Shown here piece after piece: positions 8,024-17,754 of a stretch of 64,000 bases of DNA. The stretch covers positions 124,001 to 188,000 of the forward strand of contig CANMYO010000004.1 of the NCBI GenBank assembly GCA_947502145.1. The letters are read 5' to 3'. Source of the stretch: an uncultured Paracoccaceae bacterium. GTDB lineage: Bacteria > Pseudomonadota > Alphaproteobacteria > Rhodobacterales > Rhodobacteraceae. The notes under the pieces were generated by a model. That model was given only the letters and a program-made list of their open reading frames with translations, ran no database searches and was not told where the DNA came from. Made by a program: the position numbers and the translations under genes. Within the stretch, counting starts at the first letter, position 1, and the number at the start of each line of letters is the position of its first letter.

Positions 8024-9940
8024 ATGGAAACATTCCTTATTCAGGCGGCGATCTACCTTGGTGCAGCTGTGATAGCTGTGCCCTTTGCAGCGCGATTGGG
8101 GCTTGGTTCCGTTCTTGGCTATATACTTGCTGGCATTGTCATCGGCCCTCTGATGGGGCTTGTCGGCACAGAAGCAAAAGACATCCAGCATTTTGCCGAA
8201 TTTGGCGTCGTCGTCATGTTGTTCCTGATCGGGCTTGAGCTTGAACCACGGGCGCTATGGAACATGCGAGATCGCCTGATCGGACTGGGCGGATTGCAGG
8301 TCACCCTGACCACCGCCGCCATTGCGGGCGCTGCGCTCTTGCTGGGCTATGACAGTTTCACAGCAACGGCAATCGGCCTTATCATGGCCCTGTCATCAAC
8401 AGCGATTGTTCTGCAGACATTGTCTGAAAAGGGATTGATGCAAACCAATGGCGGGCGGTCTTCGTTTTCCGTGCTGCTGACGCAGGATATTGCGGTGATC
8501 CCGATCCTGGCCCTGCTGCCCCTACTGGCCACCTCGTCACCAATGGCCATCGCCCCGGATGGATCGCTGGAACGGGTGGGAGATCACGCAGACGAGCACG
8601 CGATCAGCCTTGTGCAGGGCCTGCCGGGCTGGGGCGTCACACTTGTCACCATTGGCGCGGTCGCAGCCATCATTCTGACGGGGATCTACCTGACGCGTCC
8701 TGTATTCCGCTATATCCACCACGCGCGCTTGCGGGAAATGTACACCGCGTTGGCGTTGCTCATGGTGGTCTCTATCGCTGTCTTGATGGAACTTGTCGGC
8801 CTCTCGCCCGCGCTTGGTACTTTCCTGGCCGGTGTTGTCTTGGCCAACAGCGAATTTCGCCACGAACTTGAAAGCGACCTTGAACCCTTCAAAGGGCTGC
8901 TGCTGGGGTTGTTTTTCATTACCGTCGGCGCAGGCATCAACTTTACCCTTTTGTTCAACGAACCGGGGCAGATCCTGTTGCTGACAGCCGGCATGATGCT
9001 CATCAAAGGGACAATTCTTTATGCCCTTTCGCTGATCTTCAAAATCAAGGGGCACCACCGCTGGCTGTTTACGCTCAGCCTGGCACAGGCTGGCGAATTT
9101 GGATTTGTACTGGCGTCCTTTTCACTCCAGCAGGGTGTCATCAGCCCTGCGCTTTCGCAGACTCTGCTGCTTGTCATCGCACTTTCGATGTTGGTCACGC
9201 CTCTCTTGTTCATTCTCTATGGGTTTATCTCGCATCGGATGGAGGATCACACGCGCGAGGAAGAAGACGAAGTTGACGAACAGGGCACCGTCATCATTGC
9301 CGGGATTGGCCGCTTTGGGCAGATTGTGAACCGGCTCTTGCGGTCATCGGGTTTTTCAACGGTTGTGATCGACAATGACTTGCCTACCGTTCAGGCAATG
9401 CGGAAATTCGGCGTGCGCGGTTACTTTGGTGATCCCTCACGCCCGGACCTTTTGAACGCTGCCGGATTGGCCGATGCAAAAGTTCTGGTCGTTGCTTTGG
9501 ACGGCAAGGATCATACCAATCGCGTGGTGGCCTACGCGCGGAAACAGCGCCCTGACCTTCATATCATCGCCCGGGCCCGCGACCGGGTCCATGTTTATGA
9601 ACTTTATGCACATGGCGCCAATGACATTGTGCGCGAGATGTTTGACAGCTCATTGCGGGCAGGCCGCTATGCGCTTGAAAACCTGGGTCTTTCCGAATTT
9701 GAGGCCGCCGAGGCAGAGACGGTCTTTTACCATCATGACCGAGAGACCGTGCGCAAACTTGCCGACGTCTGGAAGGCTGGCGTCGCCGTCTCAGAGAACA
9801 CCGAATATGTCGCGCTGGCCAAAGCGCTCAATAGCGAACTTGAAACACTTCTGGCCGCGAAGGTTCAGAATGCCGATGCAGAGGCAGCGCGTTCAAAGGC
9901 GCGCCGCCCCGGCGATCGGTCAACTGGTACCGGGTCTTAA
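8024..9940 (+). CDS. CPA2 cation:proton antiporter, KefB/KefC type
   Basis: A 638-residue membrane protein. About 12 transmembrane helices span residues 1-400 (Na+/H+ exchanger domain), followed by an RCK/TrkA-N domain with the Rossmann motif GIGRFGQ. The segment [19 protein letters not shown] closely matches the regulatory loop and helix of KefC, which points to K+/H+ exchange or glutathione-gated K+ efflux. The upstream frame is open, but ATG at 8024 begins the first helix ([13 protein letters not shown]). No KefF/KefG-type ancillary flavoprotein lies next to it. Its stop overlaps the convergent cobT stop by four bases. Confidence 0.88.
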   Translation: METFLIQAAIYLGAAVIAVPFAARLGLGSVLGYILAGIVIGPLMGLVGTEAKDIQHFAEFGVVVMLFLIGLELEPRALWNMRDRLIGLGGLQVTLTTAAIAGAALLLGYDSFTATAIGLIMALSSTAIVLQTLSEKGLMQTNGGRSSFSVLLTQDIAVIPILALLPLLATSSPMAIAPDGSLERVGDHADEHAISLVQGLPGWGVTLVTIGAVAAIILTGIYLTRPVFRYIHHARLREMYTALALLMVVSIAVLMELVGLSPALGTFLAGVVLANSEFRHELESDLEPFKGLLLGLFFITVGAGINFTLLFNEPGQILLLTAGMMLIKGTILYALSLIFKIKGHHRWLFTLSLAQAGEFGFVLASFSLQQGVISPALSQTLLLVIALSMLVTPLLFILYGFISHRMEDHTREEEDEVDEQGTVIIAGIGRFGQIVNRLLRSSGFSTVVIDNDLPTVQAMRKFGVRGYFGDPSRPDLLNAAGLADAKVLVVALDGKDHTNRVVAYARKQRPDLHIIARARDRVHVYELYAHGANDIVREMFDSSLRAGRYALENLGLSEFEAAEAETVFYHHDRETVRKLADVWKAGVAVSENTEYVALAKALNSELETLLAAKVQNADAEAARSKARRPGDRSTGTGS

Positions 9941-10950
9941 CCTTCGGCAACACCCGCCTCAGCAAATGTCGCCATGCCCGAATGACAGGCGATTGCGCCC
10001 TTGAGTACGCCAATTGCCAGCGCAGCGCCCGATCCCTCGCCAAGCCTGAGGCCAAGCGACAGCAGGGGAGCTTTGTTGATGCCGTCCAACAGGCGCTGGT
10101 GGGCCCCTTCCGCCGAAAGATGACCGGCAACCGCATGGTCAAGCGCGCCGGGCTGCGCGACTTCAAGCACGGCAGCGGCTGAAGAACAGATAAAGCCGTC
10201 AAGAATAACCGGAATCCGGTGAACCCTTGCGGCGGCGATCGCACCTGCCATCGCGGCAAGTTCGCGTCCGCCAAGGCAACGCAAGGCTTCAAGCGGATCT
10301 GCGACATCGTGCAGGTCAAGACCTTGCGCGACCACCTCTGTCTTGCGGCGCAGTCCGGCGTCATCAACACCAGTACCCCGCCCCGTCCAGTCTTTTGGCG
10401 TCCCGCCCAGCACGGCACAGGCAAGCGCGGCGGCAGAGGTGGTATTGCCGATCCCCATTTCGCCAACGACCAGCAGGTCTGCGGCCTGATCAACGGCATT
10501 CCAGCCGCATGTAAGGGCCGCGACAACCTCGTCCTCTGACATTGCTGGTGCGCTGGTGAAATCGGCTGTTGGGCGATCAAGTTCAAGGGCATGCACATCC
10601 ATCTTTGCGCCAAACGCCTTTGACAATTGGTTTATCGCCGCCCCGCCGTGTTCAAAATTGGCAACCATCTGCACTGTCACTTCCGGCGGGAAGGCAGAAA
10701 TGCCCTGTGCGCAGATTCCGTGATTTCCAGCAAAAACGATCACTTGTGGGGTTTTGAGCTCGGGTCTGCCGGTCCCGCGCCAACCTGCGTACCAGATCGC
10801 CAAATCCTCCAACCGGCCCAACGCCCCGGGGGGTTTGGTCAGCTGCCCATTGCGCGCCTGCGCGTCAGCAACCGCGGCCGCATCCGTGTCAGGTAATTCG
10901 GCAAGCCGTTCGCGGAATTCGGTAAGTGTTTTGAATGGCGCGGTCATCAT
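9937..10950 (-). CDS. cobT: Nicotinate-nucleotide--dimethylbenzimidazole phosphoribosyltransferase
   Basis: This enzyme makes alpha-ribazole phosphate, the lower-ligand precursor of cobalamin. Family motifs are visible: [12 protein letters not shown] near the start, VFAGNHGI, and [13 protein letters not shown], which contains the conserved glutamate. Three in-frame ATGs are possible, complements of 10965, 10950 and 10947. GAGG lies just before the last two and homologs usually start MTAPF, so 10947 or 10950 is favoured. It is divergent from cobS, 73 bases away; that gap is too short for a cobalamin riboswitch plus promoter. Confidence 0.93.
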   Translation of the reverse strand: MMTAPFKTLTEFRERLAELPDTDAAAVADAQARNGQLTKPPGALGRLEDLAIWYAGWRGTGRPELKTPQVIVFAGNHGICAQGISAFPPEVTVQMVANFEHGGAAINQLSKAFGAKMDVHALELDRPTADFTSAPAMSEDEVVAALTCGWNAVDQAADLLVVGEMGIGNTTSAAALACAVLGGTPKDWTGRGTGVDDAGLRRKTEVVAQGLDLHDVADPLEALRCLGGRELAAMAGAIAAARVHRIPVILDGFICSSAAAVLEVAQPGALDHAVAGHLSAEGAHQRLLDGINKAPLLSLGLRLGEGSGAALAIGVLKGAIACHSGMATFAEAGVAEG

Positions 10951-11023
10951 GTCCTCGTTGATCATTTGCTGGCACCTGTCTAACGATCAGTGACAGGATG
11001 AAAAGCAGGATCAAGGCACCCCG

Positions 11024-11800
11024 ATGGGCAATTCCGACACGCAAAGATATCAGGCCGCAGACATCACTATTGCGCTTGGACTGCTGACCCGGTTGCCAAT
11101 TACGGTGGACGCCGCGCGCGCCAAGTCGCGGGGTGCAAAATCTGCATGGGCCTACCCCCTTGCCGGGCTGCTCATCGGTGGGATTGCAGCGGTGATTGCG
11201 TCTCTTTGCGATTGGGTTGGGCTGGCACCGGCGCTGGTCGCGCTCATCGCGCTTGCGACAACGATCGTCCTCACTGGCGCCATGCATGAAGATGGATTTG
11301 CAGATTGTGCAGACGGGTTCTGGGGCGGGTGGTCACGCGAACAGCGATTGGACATCATGAAAGACAGCCATATCGGCGTCTACGGTGTGCTGGCGTTGGG
11401 CCTGTCCCTGCTGCTTCGCTGGTCAGCCTTGGTGATCTGGATCGAGGCAGATGCGATTTGGGCCGCACTGCTGCTGCCTGCCGTGTCCAGTCGCGCCGCA
11501 ATGGTCTGGATCATGCACAGCCTGCCCCCTGCCCGCGCGACCGGCTTAAGTCGCAGTGTTGGCGTCCCGTCTCGGGACACGGCCCTGGCGGCTGGTGCTT
11601 TAGCGGCCATGTCTTGCGCGATGATTTGGCCTGCTGCGATCCTAGTCATGGCCCTTGTTTCCGGAATTGTCATTCTTGGTGTTTCCCGACTGGCACGGGC
11701 CAAAATTGGCGGCCAGACCGGGGACGTTCTGGGCGGGACGCAACAGCTGACGGAAATTGCGGTTCTCGTGGTTCTCAGCGGCTGGCTCAACGGCAGTTAA
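11024..11800 (+). CDS. cobS: Adenosylcobinamide-GDP ribazoletransferase (cobalamin synthase)
   Basis: A 258-residue integral membrane enzyme that joins alpha-ribazole to adenosylcobinamide-GDP, the step after CobT in nucleotide-loop assembly. The hallmark cytoplasmic motif GAMHEDGFADCADGFWGG (residues 85-102) and KDSHIGVYGV are intact, with about six hydrophobic helices around them. GGQTGDVLGGTQQ near the C-terminus is also typical. It is divergent from cobT. Its last 14 bases overlap the convergent secreted-protein gene that ends at 11787. Confidence 0.94.
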   Translation: MGNSDTQRYQAADITIALGLLTRLPITVDAARAKSRGAKSAWAYPLAGLLIGGIAAVIASLCDWVGLAPALVALIALATTIVLTGAMHEDGFADCADGFWGGWSREQRLDIMKDSHIGVYGVLALGLSLLLRWSALVIWIEADAIWAALLLPAVSSRAAMVWIMHSLPPARATGLSRSVGVPSRDTALAAGALAAMSCAMIWPAAILVMALVSGIVILGVSRLARAKIGGQTGDVLGGTQQLTEIAVLVVLSGWLNGS

Positions 11801-12529
11801 GCGCAGCTGAGATACTGTCGGGTCCGCGGTAATCGGCAATCGCTACGGATTGAAACTGCCCGTCGCGCAGCCGTGTGGCCATCACTGACGTCCAATTCGC
11901 ATTTGCAGTTATGAACTCCGGCCCCTCGCCACAATTTCGCTGTCCGCCTTGGATGAAATCCTGCCCGATCTTGTGATTTGTAAGTCCGGCGATCGTGCCA
12001 ATTTCAAAGAACCTATCGTCTTCAAACCGCCATATCCGCATCGTCTTTGCCAGATGTGGCCGGTCAATATAGGCGATTTCGATCGTGCCATCGCCGTCAA
12101 GGTCTGCCGCCGCAACAGGGGCAAGCCAACGGTGACTTTGACCGATGTGCGGAGTTGCAGCAATCTGAACGGGTCGCCCGTCCTGCAATCCCATGATGAC
12201 AAGGCTCGCGCCCAGATCAATGCGGCTCAGGACAACAACAACCTCTGGCGCACCGTTGCCAGTGACATCCCAAAGACGCGGTTCCAAATCTTCGAACACA
12301 CGATCGTCGGGCAGCGAGATTTCCCAGGTCAAGGATTTGAAGGCGTTGAAAAACCCGTCCGTCTTGCCAAACGTAGTGCCCGTCACAATGTGCAACCCAC
12401 CCCATTCGACGTTGTCACCAAGAACCGCGTGGTCATATCGTGTTGTTGGGTCAACATATTCGGCCGACTGAATGGTGTCGGCAGCGACGGGCCCTGCTAG
12501 GGCTGCACAGACCGCCGCGATAACCCGCA

Positions 12530-12530
<1 letters not shown>
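11787..12530 (-). CDS. Secreted FG-GAP/VCBS-like hypothetical protein
   Basis: A 247-residue protein with a short Sec signal peptide (MRVIAAVCAALAGPVAA), then mature sequence. The central part has FG-GAP-type Ca-loop signatures: DVTGNGAPEVVVV and DLDGDGTIEIAYI, about 55 residues apart. The repeat pattern suggests a small beta-propeller-like periplasmic protein. The start ATG overlaps the ferredoxin stop (TGATG), so the two are translationally coupled, although a functional link between an exported propeller and a cytosolic ferredoxin is not obvious. Function unknown. Confidence 0.75.
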
Positions 12531-12868
<338 letters not shown>

Positions 12869-12963
12869 TTAAAAACGCATTTGCAACTGTTTAGGCAAGG
12901 ATTGGCCGCCCCGCCAGCCAGAATTGCTTTGTCCTCACGTATGTTTGCAGTATCGGTTGTCAC

Positions 12964-13485
12964 ATGAGCAGTTGTCATTGGTATATGGGTTTTGTGACCT
13001 GCGGCGTATTGGCGCTGTCGGGGTGCGCACAACCTCCTCCGACCAGCAATCAGGCGCCCGCCGTCGCCCTGTCGCTGGGCGAGTTTGAAACCGACGCCGC
13101 TGGCCGGTGCTTTGCAACCGGTGACGCGCCAACACGGACCGAAATCGTATCTGAATTGGTCGAGGTGACCCCCGTTGTCAAAGACCGCAACGGCGTTGTG
13201 CAAAGCCCGGCCGTATTCCGCACCGTAACACGCCCGGTGAGCATGCCAACCGGGCAAGGCGACAGGTTTGAGGCGGTCTGCCCGCATTTCTTGACGTCAA
13301 GTTTTGTCGCTTCCCTGCAACGGGCCTTGATCGTGCGCCGTGCCTATGGCGGACCCGTCAGCGGCAGTTACGACCTGGCGACACGCGATGCAATCCGGAC
13401 GTTTCAGGCCAGGATGGGAATCGCAAGTGATCTGTTGTCTGTGGCGGTCGCGCGGGATTTGGGGCTCGTGTCAGCGTTTCGCTAA
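12964..13485 (+). CDS. Lipoprotein with peptidoglycan-binding-like C-terminus
   Basis: A 173-residue predicted lipoprotein: a hydrophobic N-terminus ends in the lipobox LSGC near residue 21, followed by a Pro-rich mature start. The C-terminal 60 residues (FVASLQRALIVRRAYGGPVSG and the DLATRDAIRTFQARMGI helix) look like a PG_binding_1 fold, so it probably links the outer membrane to murein. The start is ATG at 12964 or 12985; both give a workable signal peptide and neither has a clear ribosome-binding site. It is divergent from the ferredoxin and its stop overlaps the dioxygenase stop by four bases. Confidence 0.75.
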   Translation: MSSCHWYMGFVTCGVLALSGCAQPPPTSNQAPAVALSLGEFETDAAGRCFATGDAPTRTEIVSELVEVTPVVKDRNGVVQSPAVFRTVTRPVSMPTGQGDRFEAVCPHFLTSSFVASLQRALIVRRAYGGPVSGSYDLATRDAIRTFQARMGIASDLLSVAVARDLGLVSAFR

Positions 13486-14156
13486 AGCGCCCAGCGCAAT
13501 GGTGCTGGCAGTTGATCGGGGCTGAAATCAATGCGTAGCGTCCGGCGCGGCTGATCTGACTTGGACGGCAGCGAACGGTGCAAGGTCAGCATGGATACGA
13601 CCAGAATATCCCCGGCAGCAGCGAATGAACTGTCGATGGGATATTCTGTGGCAATCTCATCCGCATCTTTTGCGGAAATGACGCCACGCACGTGTGATCC
13701 CATCGCAATCTGCATCGGACCGTTGTCGGGCGTCGTTGGATCAAGGTGAACTCTTGCAAATGTCATCCGCTCAAGGATGGATTTCGGCGGTTCGCAATGC
13801 CAGGTACCGTCCTTTTGGGACCAGTTGTCATACCCCTTTGCCTGCGCTTTTTCACGCACTGCGATGGTGCGGTCCTGATGCCAAGGGAGCGACCAGTTCG
13901 TGCCGGCTTTCTTATCGAAAGAGACCACCCGCACGGGTTCAACCTCTGGCCAGACCGATCTTATTGCGCTGTTGACGGCGCCTGTGCGAACCTCGCGGGC
14001 CAGGGGGCGGTCACTTGCATGGCGCGTGCCGGGTTTGCCGTCTGGTTGCGACAGCCAGCAAAGCTGCGCGAGCGCATCCGCGGATACCGCCTGACGCAGC
14101 CAAACCCGCCCGTCGCGTTCAAATATCGCCCGCAGTTTTTCGGCTTTGGTCAACAA
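13482..14156 (-). CDS. Phytanoyl-CoA dioxygenase (PhyH) family protein
   Basis: A 224-residue Fe(II)/2-oxoglutarate-dependent oxygenase. The iron site is visible as HxD in LPWHQDRT with a distal His in MLTLHRSLP, followed by an Arg-containing strand (RRTLRIDF) suited to 2-oxoglutarate. Substrates in this family range from fatty acyl-CoAs to ectoine and halogenation targets, and nothing here narrows that. It is separated from degP by a strong terminator, so it is probably a single-gene transcript, convergent with the lipoprotein gene. Confidence 0.8.
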   Translation of the reverse strand: MLTKAEKLRAIFERDGRVWLRQAVSADALAQLCWLSQPDGKPGTRHASDRPLAREVRTGAVNSAIRSVWPEVEPVRVVSFDKKAGTNWSLPWHQDRTIAVREKAQAKGYDNWSQKDGTWHCEPPKSILERMTFARVHLDPTTPDNGPMQIAMGSHVRGVISAKDADEIATEYPIDSSFAAAGDILVVSMLTLHRSLPSKSDQPRRTLRIDFSPDQLPAPLRWAL

Positions 14157-14180
14157 GGGATTGCCGTCTCGCTAGGTCCC

Positions 14181-14214
14181 AAAACAATGGGGCGGACTCA
14201 CGCCCGCCCCCATT
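14181..14214 (-). terminator. Rho-independent terminator after degP
   Basis: Read on the minus strand: a GC-rich stem with arms at about 14204-14214 and 14186-14195, one bulged base, capped by AATG/CATT pairs and followed by GTTTT. It lies 20 bases past the degP stop. Confidence 0.75.
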
Positions 14215-14234
14215 TCTTTTGCCGATTCCGTCAC

Positions 14235-15731
14235 CTACTCGTCTGTCTCAAGCGACAGAGCGACAAAACGCGGATCACCACCGCGACGCACAAGCAACAA
14301 CAGCGACTTGCGCCCCGCTTCGGTCGCCTCTGCGATGCGGGCTTCGAAATCTTCGACGCTGCCGATTGACTGCTGTCCGGCTTCGGTGATCACATCCCCT
14401 TCCAGCAGCCCCTTGGATGCCGCCTCGCTTTCAGGATCGATCGCGGTAATGACCAATCCATCATCCGAACCCAGACCGAACTGTTCGGTCAGTTCTTCGG
14501 TCACAACGCTAAGCGTCAATCCCAGCAGGCTGGTTTCCTGCGGCTCTTCTGGGGCTTCTTCGGACGCAGGAAATGCGACCGCCTCGTCAGTTTCACGGCG
14601 ACCGAGGGTCACCACCAAATCGGCAATGGAGCCATCGCGCAGTACCTGCACAGGTACTTCCTTTCCAACCGGTGAGTTTCCGACCATGCGAACGAGGTCA
14701 CGGGTGTCCGGCACCTCATTGCCATCAAATACAAGAATGACGTCGCCAGAAAGCATGCCCGCATCCTCTGCAGGACCCGGCGGCACATCAGTGATAAGCG
14801 CCCCACGGGCCATATCCAGCCCGTCAATTGCATCCACCATGTCTGGCGTGACGTCCTGAATGCGCACACCAAGCCAGCCGCGGCGCGTCTCGCCGAATTC
14901 CTTCAGTTGATCAATCACGTTGGTCACAACCGCCGATGACATGGCAAACCCGATCCCGATCGACCCGCCATTTGGTGACAGGATGGCGGTATTTACGCCA
15001 ATCACTTCGCCGTCCATGTTGAATAATGGCCCGCCAGAGTTGCCACGGTTAATGGCAGCGTCGGTTTGGATGTAGTCGTCATAGGTACCCGACAGCGCGC
15101 GATTGCGGGCGGACACGATACCGGCAGAGACAGAAAAACCCTGCCCAAGCGGGTTGCCCATAGCCATGACCCAATCCCCCACGCGGGCGCCAGTTGCGTT
15201 GCTGTCGCCAAACTCAACAAATTGCAGCGGGCTGTCATATTCGACCTTCAACAAGGCAATATCGGTATTGGGATCAGTGCCAACCAATTCGGCGGGCAGC
15301 AACTCAGATGGCTGTCCATCGCCGGGAAAGAACTCGATCTCAATTTCGTCCGCGCCCTCGATCACGTGGTTGTTCGTGACGATAAACCCATCAGATGAGA
15401 TTACAAAACCCGACCCCAGTGCGCTTGAGCGGCGTGGCGCACCGCGCGGCCCCTCTTCAAGATCATTGAAGAAATCCTCAAACGGGGACCCTTCTGGCAC
15501 GATTCCCTGCGGCCCCGTTCGTCCTGCAATCGTCGTCGAAGTTGTGATGTTCACGACCGACGGGCTGACCCGTTCTGCCAGATCGGCAAACGTCGCCGGA
15601 CGCTCTTGCGCATAGGCAGGCATGACTTGGGCAAGGGCAATCCCTGTCGCAATCGCGATGGCGGTAAACCACATGCGCGCGCGGCTCTCCGCCTGCGGCT
15701 CTGATTTGAGTGTGATAGCCTTTGTTGTCAC
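14235..15731 (-). CDS. degP: Do/DegP-family periplasmic serine protease
   Basis: A periplasmic protease and chaperone for misfolded envelope proteins. It has a Sec signal (AIAIATGIALAQVMPAYA), a trypsin-like domain and two PDZ domains. The catalytic triad is H127 (TNNHV), D162 (NTDIALL) and S237 (GNSGGP), counted from the ATG at 15746. GAGGA inside that longer start lies 8 bases before GTG at 15731, so the GTG is preferred; this shortens the protein by five residues to 498. Family length fits. It is followed by a strong terminator, and the upstream intergenic region of about 140 bases holds the promoter. Confidence 0.93.
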   Translation of the reverse strand: MTTKAITLKSEPQAESRARMWFTAIAIATGIALAQVMPAYAQERPATFADLAERVSPSVVNITTSTTIAGRTGPQGIVPEGSPFEDFFNDLEEGPRGAPRRSSALGSGFVISSDGFIVTNNHVIEGADEIEIEFFPGDGQPSELLPAELVGTDPNTDIALLKVEYDSPLQFVEFGDSNATGARVGDWVMAMGNPLGQGFSVSAGIVSARNRALSGTYDDYIQTDAAINRGNSGGPLFNMDGEVIGVNTAILSPNGGSIGIGFAMSSAVVTNVIDQLKEFGETRRGWLGVRIQDVTPDMVDAIDGLDMARGALITDVPPGPAEDAGMLSGDVILVFDGNEVPDTRDLVRMVGNSPVGKEVPVQVLRDGSIADLVVTLGRRETDEAVAFPASEEAPEEPQETSLLGLTLSVVTEELTEQFGLGSDDGLVITAIDPESEAASKGLLEGDVITEAGQQSIGSVEDFEARIAEATEAGRKSLLLLVRRGGDPRFVALSLETDE

Positions 15732-15884
15732 AGCAATTATCCTCATTTGAATGCGCGAACCGGGCGATGGCCGCAGTTCGCTATAACACCATTAGGTATG
15801 TAGAGCGTGAAAAGCGCAACGCAAATGGCAATCGCGCCCGGTCAAAGGCGCGTGAAAAGACTGTGTTCTGGGTTGTGGCCTGAT

Positions 15885-16577
15885 TCAGGCTACGGAAGTA
15901 GTCGCTTTGCGGCGGCGGATCATGCCCAATCCTGCCAGCGCGCCGCCCAATAGCATCAGGCCGGCAGGCAAGGGCACTGCCGCAACAACGGTGACCAGGT
16001 TAAGCTTTGCGTCAACCCTGCGAAAGCCGGCCAATTGCCCGTTTTGGCGGTCTTGAATCCAGAACACGACTTTGCGCACGCGAAAATCATTCAGGTTAAG
16101 CGAGCCGGGCAGGACATCCTGTGAACCCAGCGCGGATCCAGTTGGGTCGCGCAGCGAAATGTAGCCCATTTCGCGCAATCCATCCCGCTGGAACGGTGAG
16201 GTGGCCCGAATCTCGAAACGGTCGCCAATATTGGCTGTATCGTTGTTCATCAGGATCCGTTGCCTGTGCGCATCGCCGCCAAGATTTTCATGGCCGGTCG
16301 GCAGCTTGATGGTGAAATAGTCCAATGCGTCAAGGAATTGCGTCCCGGCCAACAGCGCAGAGGGTGACGCGCTATCGCTATAGCGAAAAAAACCGCTCAA
16401 TTCGGTTGATCCGACATTTGTTCCCGCCGTGATGTCACGGATGTTGGCCACATCCCCGACATTGGCGACATTGGCTACTGTTGCCTTGAAAAAGAACGAC
16501 ACGGCAGCCGCAGACACGTTTGTCGGCAACAGCATTATCGCCGCAACAGCAAGTGGTTTGACAAATGACTTTAGCAT
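15885..16577 (-). CDS. Exported VPLPA-CTERM sorting-domain protein
   Basis: A 230-residue protein with an N-terminal signal peptide (FVKPLAVAAIMLLPTNVSAAA) and a C-terminal sorting tail: VPLPAGLMLLGGALAGLG followed by the basic end IRRRK. This tripartite tail is the VPLPA-CTERM signal, which is cleaved and anchored by an exosortase (XrtD type) during export to the surface or matrix. The mature part is beta-rich with Asn/Asp. The start ATG at 16577 follows AGGTTGG and starts the signal peptide exactly. No exosortase gene is in the window, so it must be encoded elsewhere. Confidence 0.82.
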   Translation of the reverse strand: MLKSFVKPLAVAAIMLLPTNVSAAAVSFFFKATVANVANVGDVANIRDITAGTNVGSTELSGFFRYSDSASPSALLAGTQFLDALDYFTIKLPTGHENLGGDAHRQRILMNNDTANIGDRFEIRATSPFQRDGLREMGYISLRDPTGSALGSQDVLPGSLNLNDFRVRKVVFWIQDRQNGQLAGFRRVDAKLNLVTVVAAVPLPAGLMLLGGALAGLGMIRRRKATTSVA

Positions 16578-16666
16578 CCAACCTGGACCTTTGTTAACGT
16601 TTGGCACCCAGCCAAAGCGAGGTCTAGCAGGCAACCATGTCCAAAAATTGGCAATGGTTAAGAAAA

Positions 16667-16867
16667 TCACAATTGCCCTGAGAGAAGACCCGCAATCCAA
16701 AGAAATCCAACGCCGCTGAGCATCGCGATGAACCCCATGATCCGGCGCTGCTGCAGGGATAAATCCCGCATTGCAGCCAGAAGTGTTTCAATAAGCGAAG
16801 GGGCCAGTGCGTACACCAGCCCCTCGATCAGCAGAACAAGGCCAAGCCCTGTCAGCAGATAGATCAT
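16667..16867 (-). CDS. DUF2065 (YjeT-like) small membrane protein
   Basis: A 66-residue protein with two transmembrane helices (LLTGLGLVLLIEGLVYALA and GFIAMLSGVGFLWIAGLL) around a short loop, the pattern of DUF2065. This family is often encoded beside hflKC, as here. Its ATG at 16867 overlaps the hflC stop (TGATG); a GTG one codon upstream is an alternative. It is the third gene of the hflK-hflC operon. A role in membrane-protease complex function is plausible but unproven. Confidence 0.82.
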   Translation of the reverse strand: MIYLLTGLGLVLLIEGLVYALAPSLIETLLAAMRDLSLQQRRIMGFIAMLSGVGFLWIAGLLSGQL

Positions 16868-17754
16868 CACTCGCCCTCAGAGCTCCGCGATCCCTGATCG
16901 GACCGAAGATAATTGAAGAACTCGGAATCCGGCGACAAGACCATCGAGGAATTGCCCGGCGTCAGTGATCGCGTATAGGCGGTCATTGAGCGATAGAATT
17001 CAAAGAACTCCGGGTCAGCGCCAAAGGCATCCGCAAAGATCGCATTTCGTTCAGCGTCAGCCTCACCGCGGGTGATTTCAGCCTGCCGTCTTGCATCTGA
17101 CGTCAGTTCAACCACGGTCCGGTCGGCCTGCGCCCGGACCCGCTGCGCGGCTTCGTTACCACGCGCGATTTCGTCTTTCGCTTCCCGATCACGCTCCGCC
17201 TTCATCCGCTCATAGGTCGCTTCAAGGTTAGCTGGCGGAAGGTCCGTGCGCTTAAGTCGCACGTCAATAACCTGCAGACCCAGCGCGCGCGCCTCGGCAA
17301 TCGCGCCATTACGAATGCGCAACATCAATGCGGCACGGTCTGTCGACAGGATATCATTGGACGACACAGAGCCGAGAACTTCGCGGGTCTCAGCACGCAA
17401 GATGCTGTCCAATCGCCGCGCAGCTGTGTCCTCGCCGCCGTCACCAACCGCCTCTCGGAAGGTGCGCACATCGGCGATGCGATAGCGCGCAAAGGCGTCA
17501 ACGACCAGACGACGATCATCCGACGGGGTAACCTCCAAAGGATCCAGATCGCGGCTCAGAATTCTGTCGTCATAAGTGACCACATTCTGGAAAAGCGGGA
17601 TTTTGAATCCAAGTCCCGGTTCTTCCTGCACGCGCACGATTTGCCCGAATTGCAGAACAAGCGCCTTCTTGCGTTCATCAACGATGAAAACTGACGATAG
17701 CAACACAAGGACAGCGACGACGAGGATGGGCAGAAGAAAGAACGATTTCCGCAT
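16867..17754 (-). CDS. hflC: FtsH protease modulator HflC
   Basis: A 295-residue SPFH/band-7 protein. An N-terminal transmembrane segment (FFLLPILVVAVLVLLSSVFIV) anchors a periplasmic band-7 domain with coiled-coil segments rich in Ala/Glu/Arg (ERMKAERDREAKDEIARG). With HflK it forms the large cage that surrounds and restrains the FtsH protease. Its ATG overlaps the hflK stop (TAATG) and its stop overlaps the DUF2065 start, so all three are translationally coupled. Length and the conserved AEITRGEADAE segment fit HflC. Confidence 0.95.
   Translation of the reverse strand: MRKSFFLLPILVVAVLVLLSSVFIVDERKKALVLQFGQIVRVQEEPGLGFKIPLFQNVVTYDDRILSRDLDPLEVTPSDDRRLVVDAFARYRIADVRTFREAVGDGGEDTAARRLDSILRAETREVLGSVSSNDILSTDRAALMLRIRNGAIAEARALGLQVIDVRLKRTDLPPANLEATYERMKAERDREAKDEIARGNEAAQRVRAQADRTVVELTSDARRQAEITRGEADAERNAIFADAFGADPEFFEFYRSMTAYTRSLTPGNSSMVLSPDSEFFNYLRSDQGSRSSEGE

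Noticed and set aside
10951-11023. Cobalamin riboswitch between cobT and cobS
   Set aside because: The gap is only about 73 bases and shows no B12-box-like sequence; a full cobalamin riboswitch needs around 200 bases.
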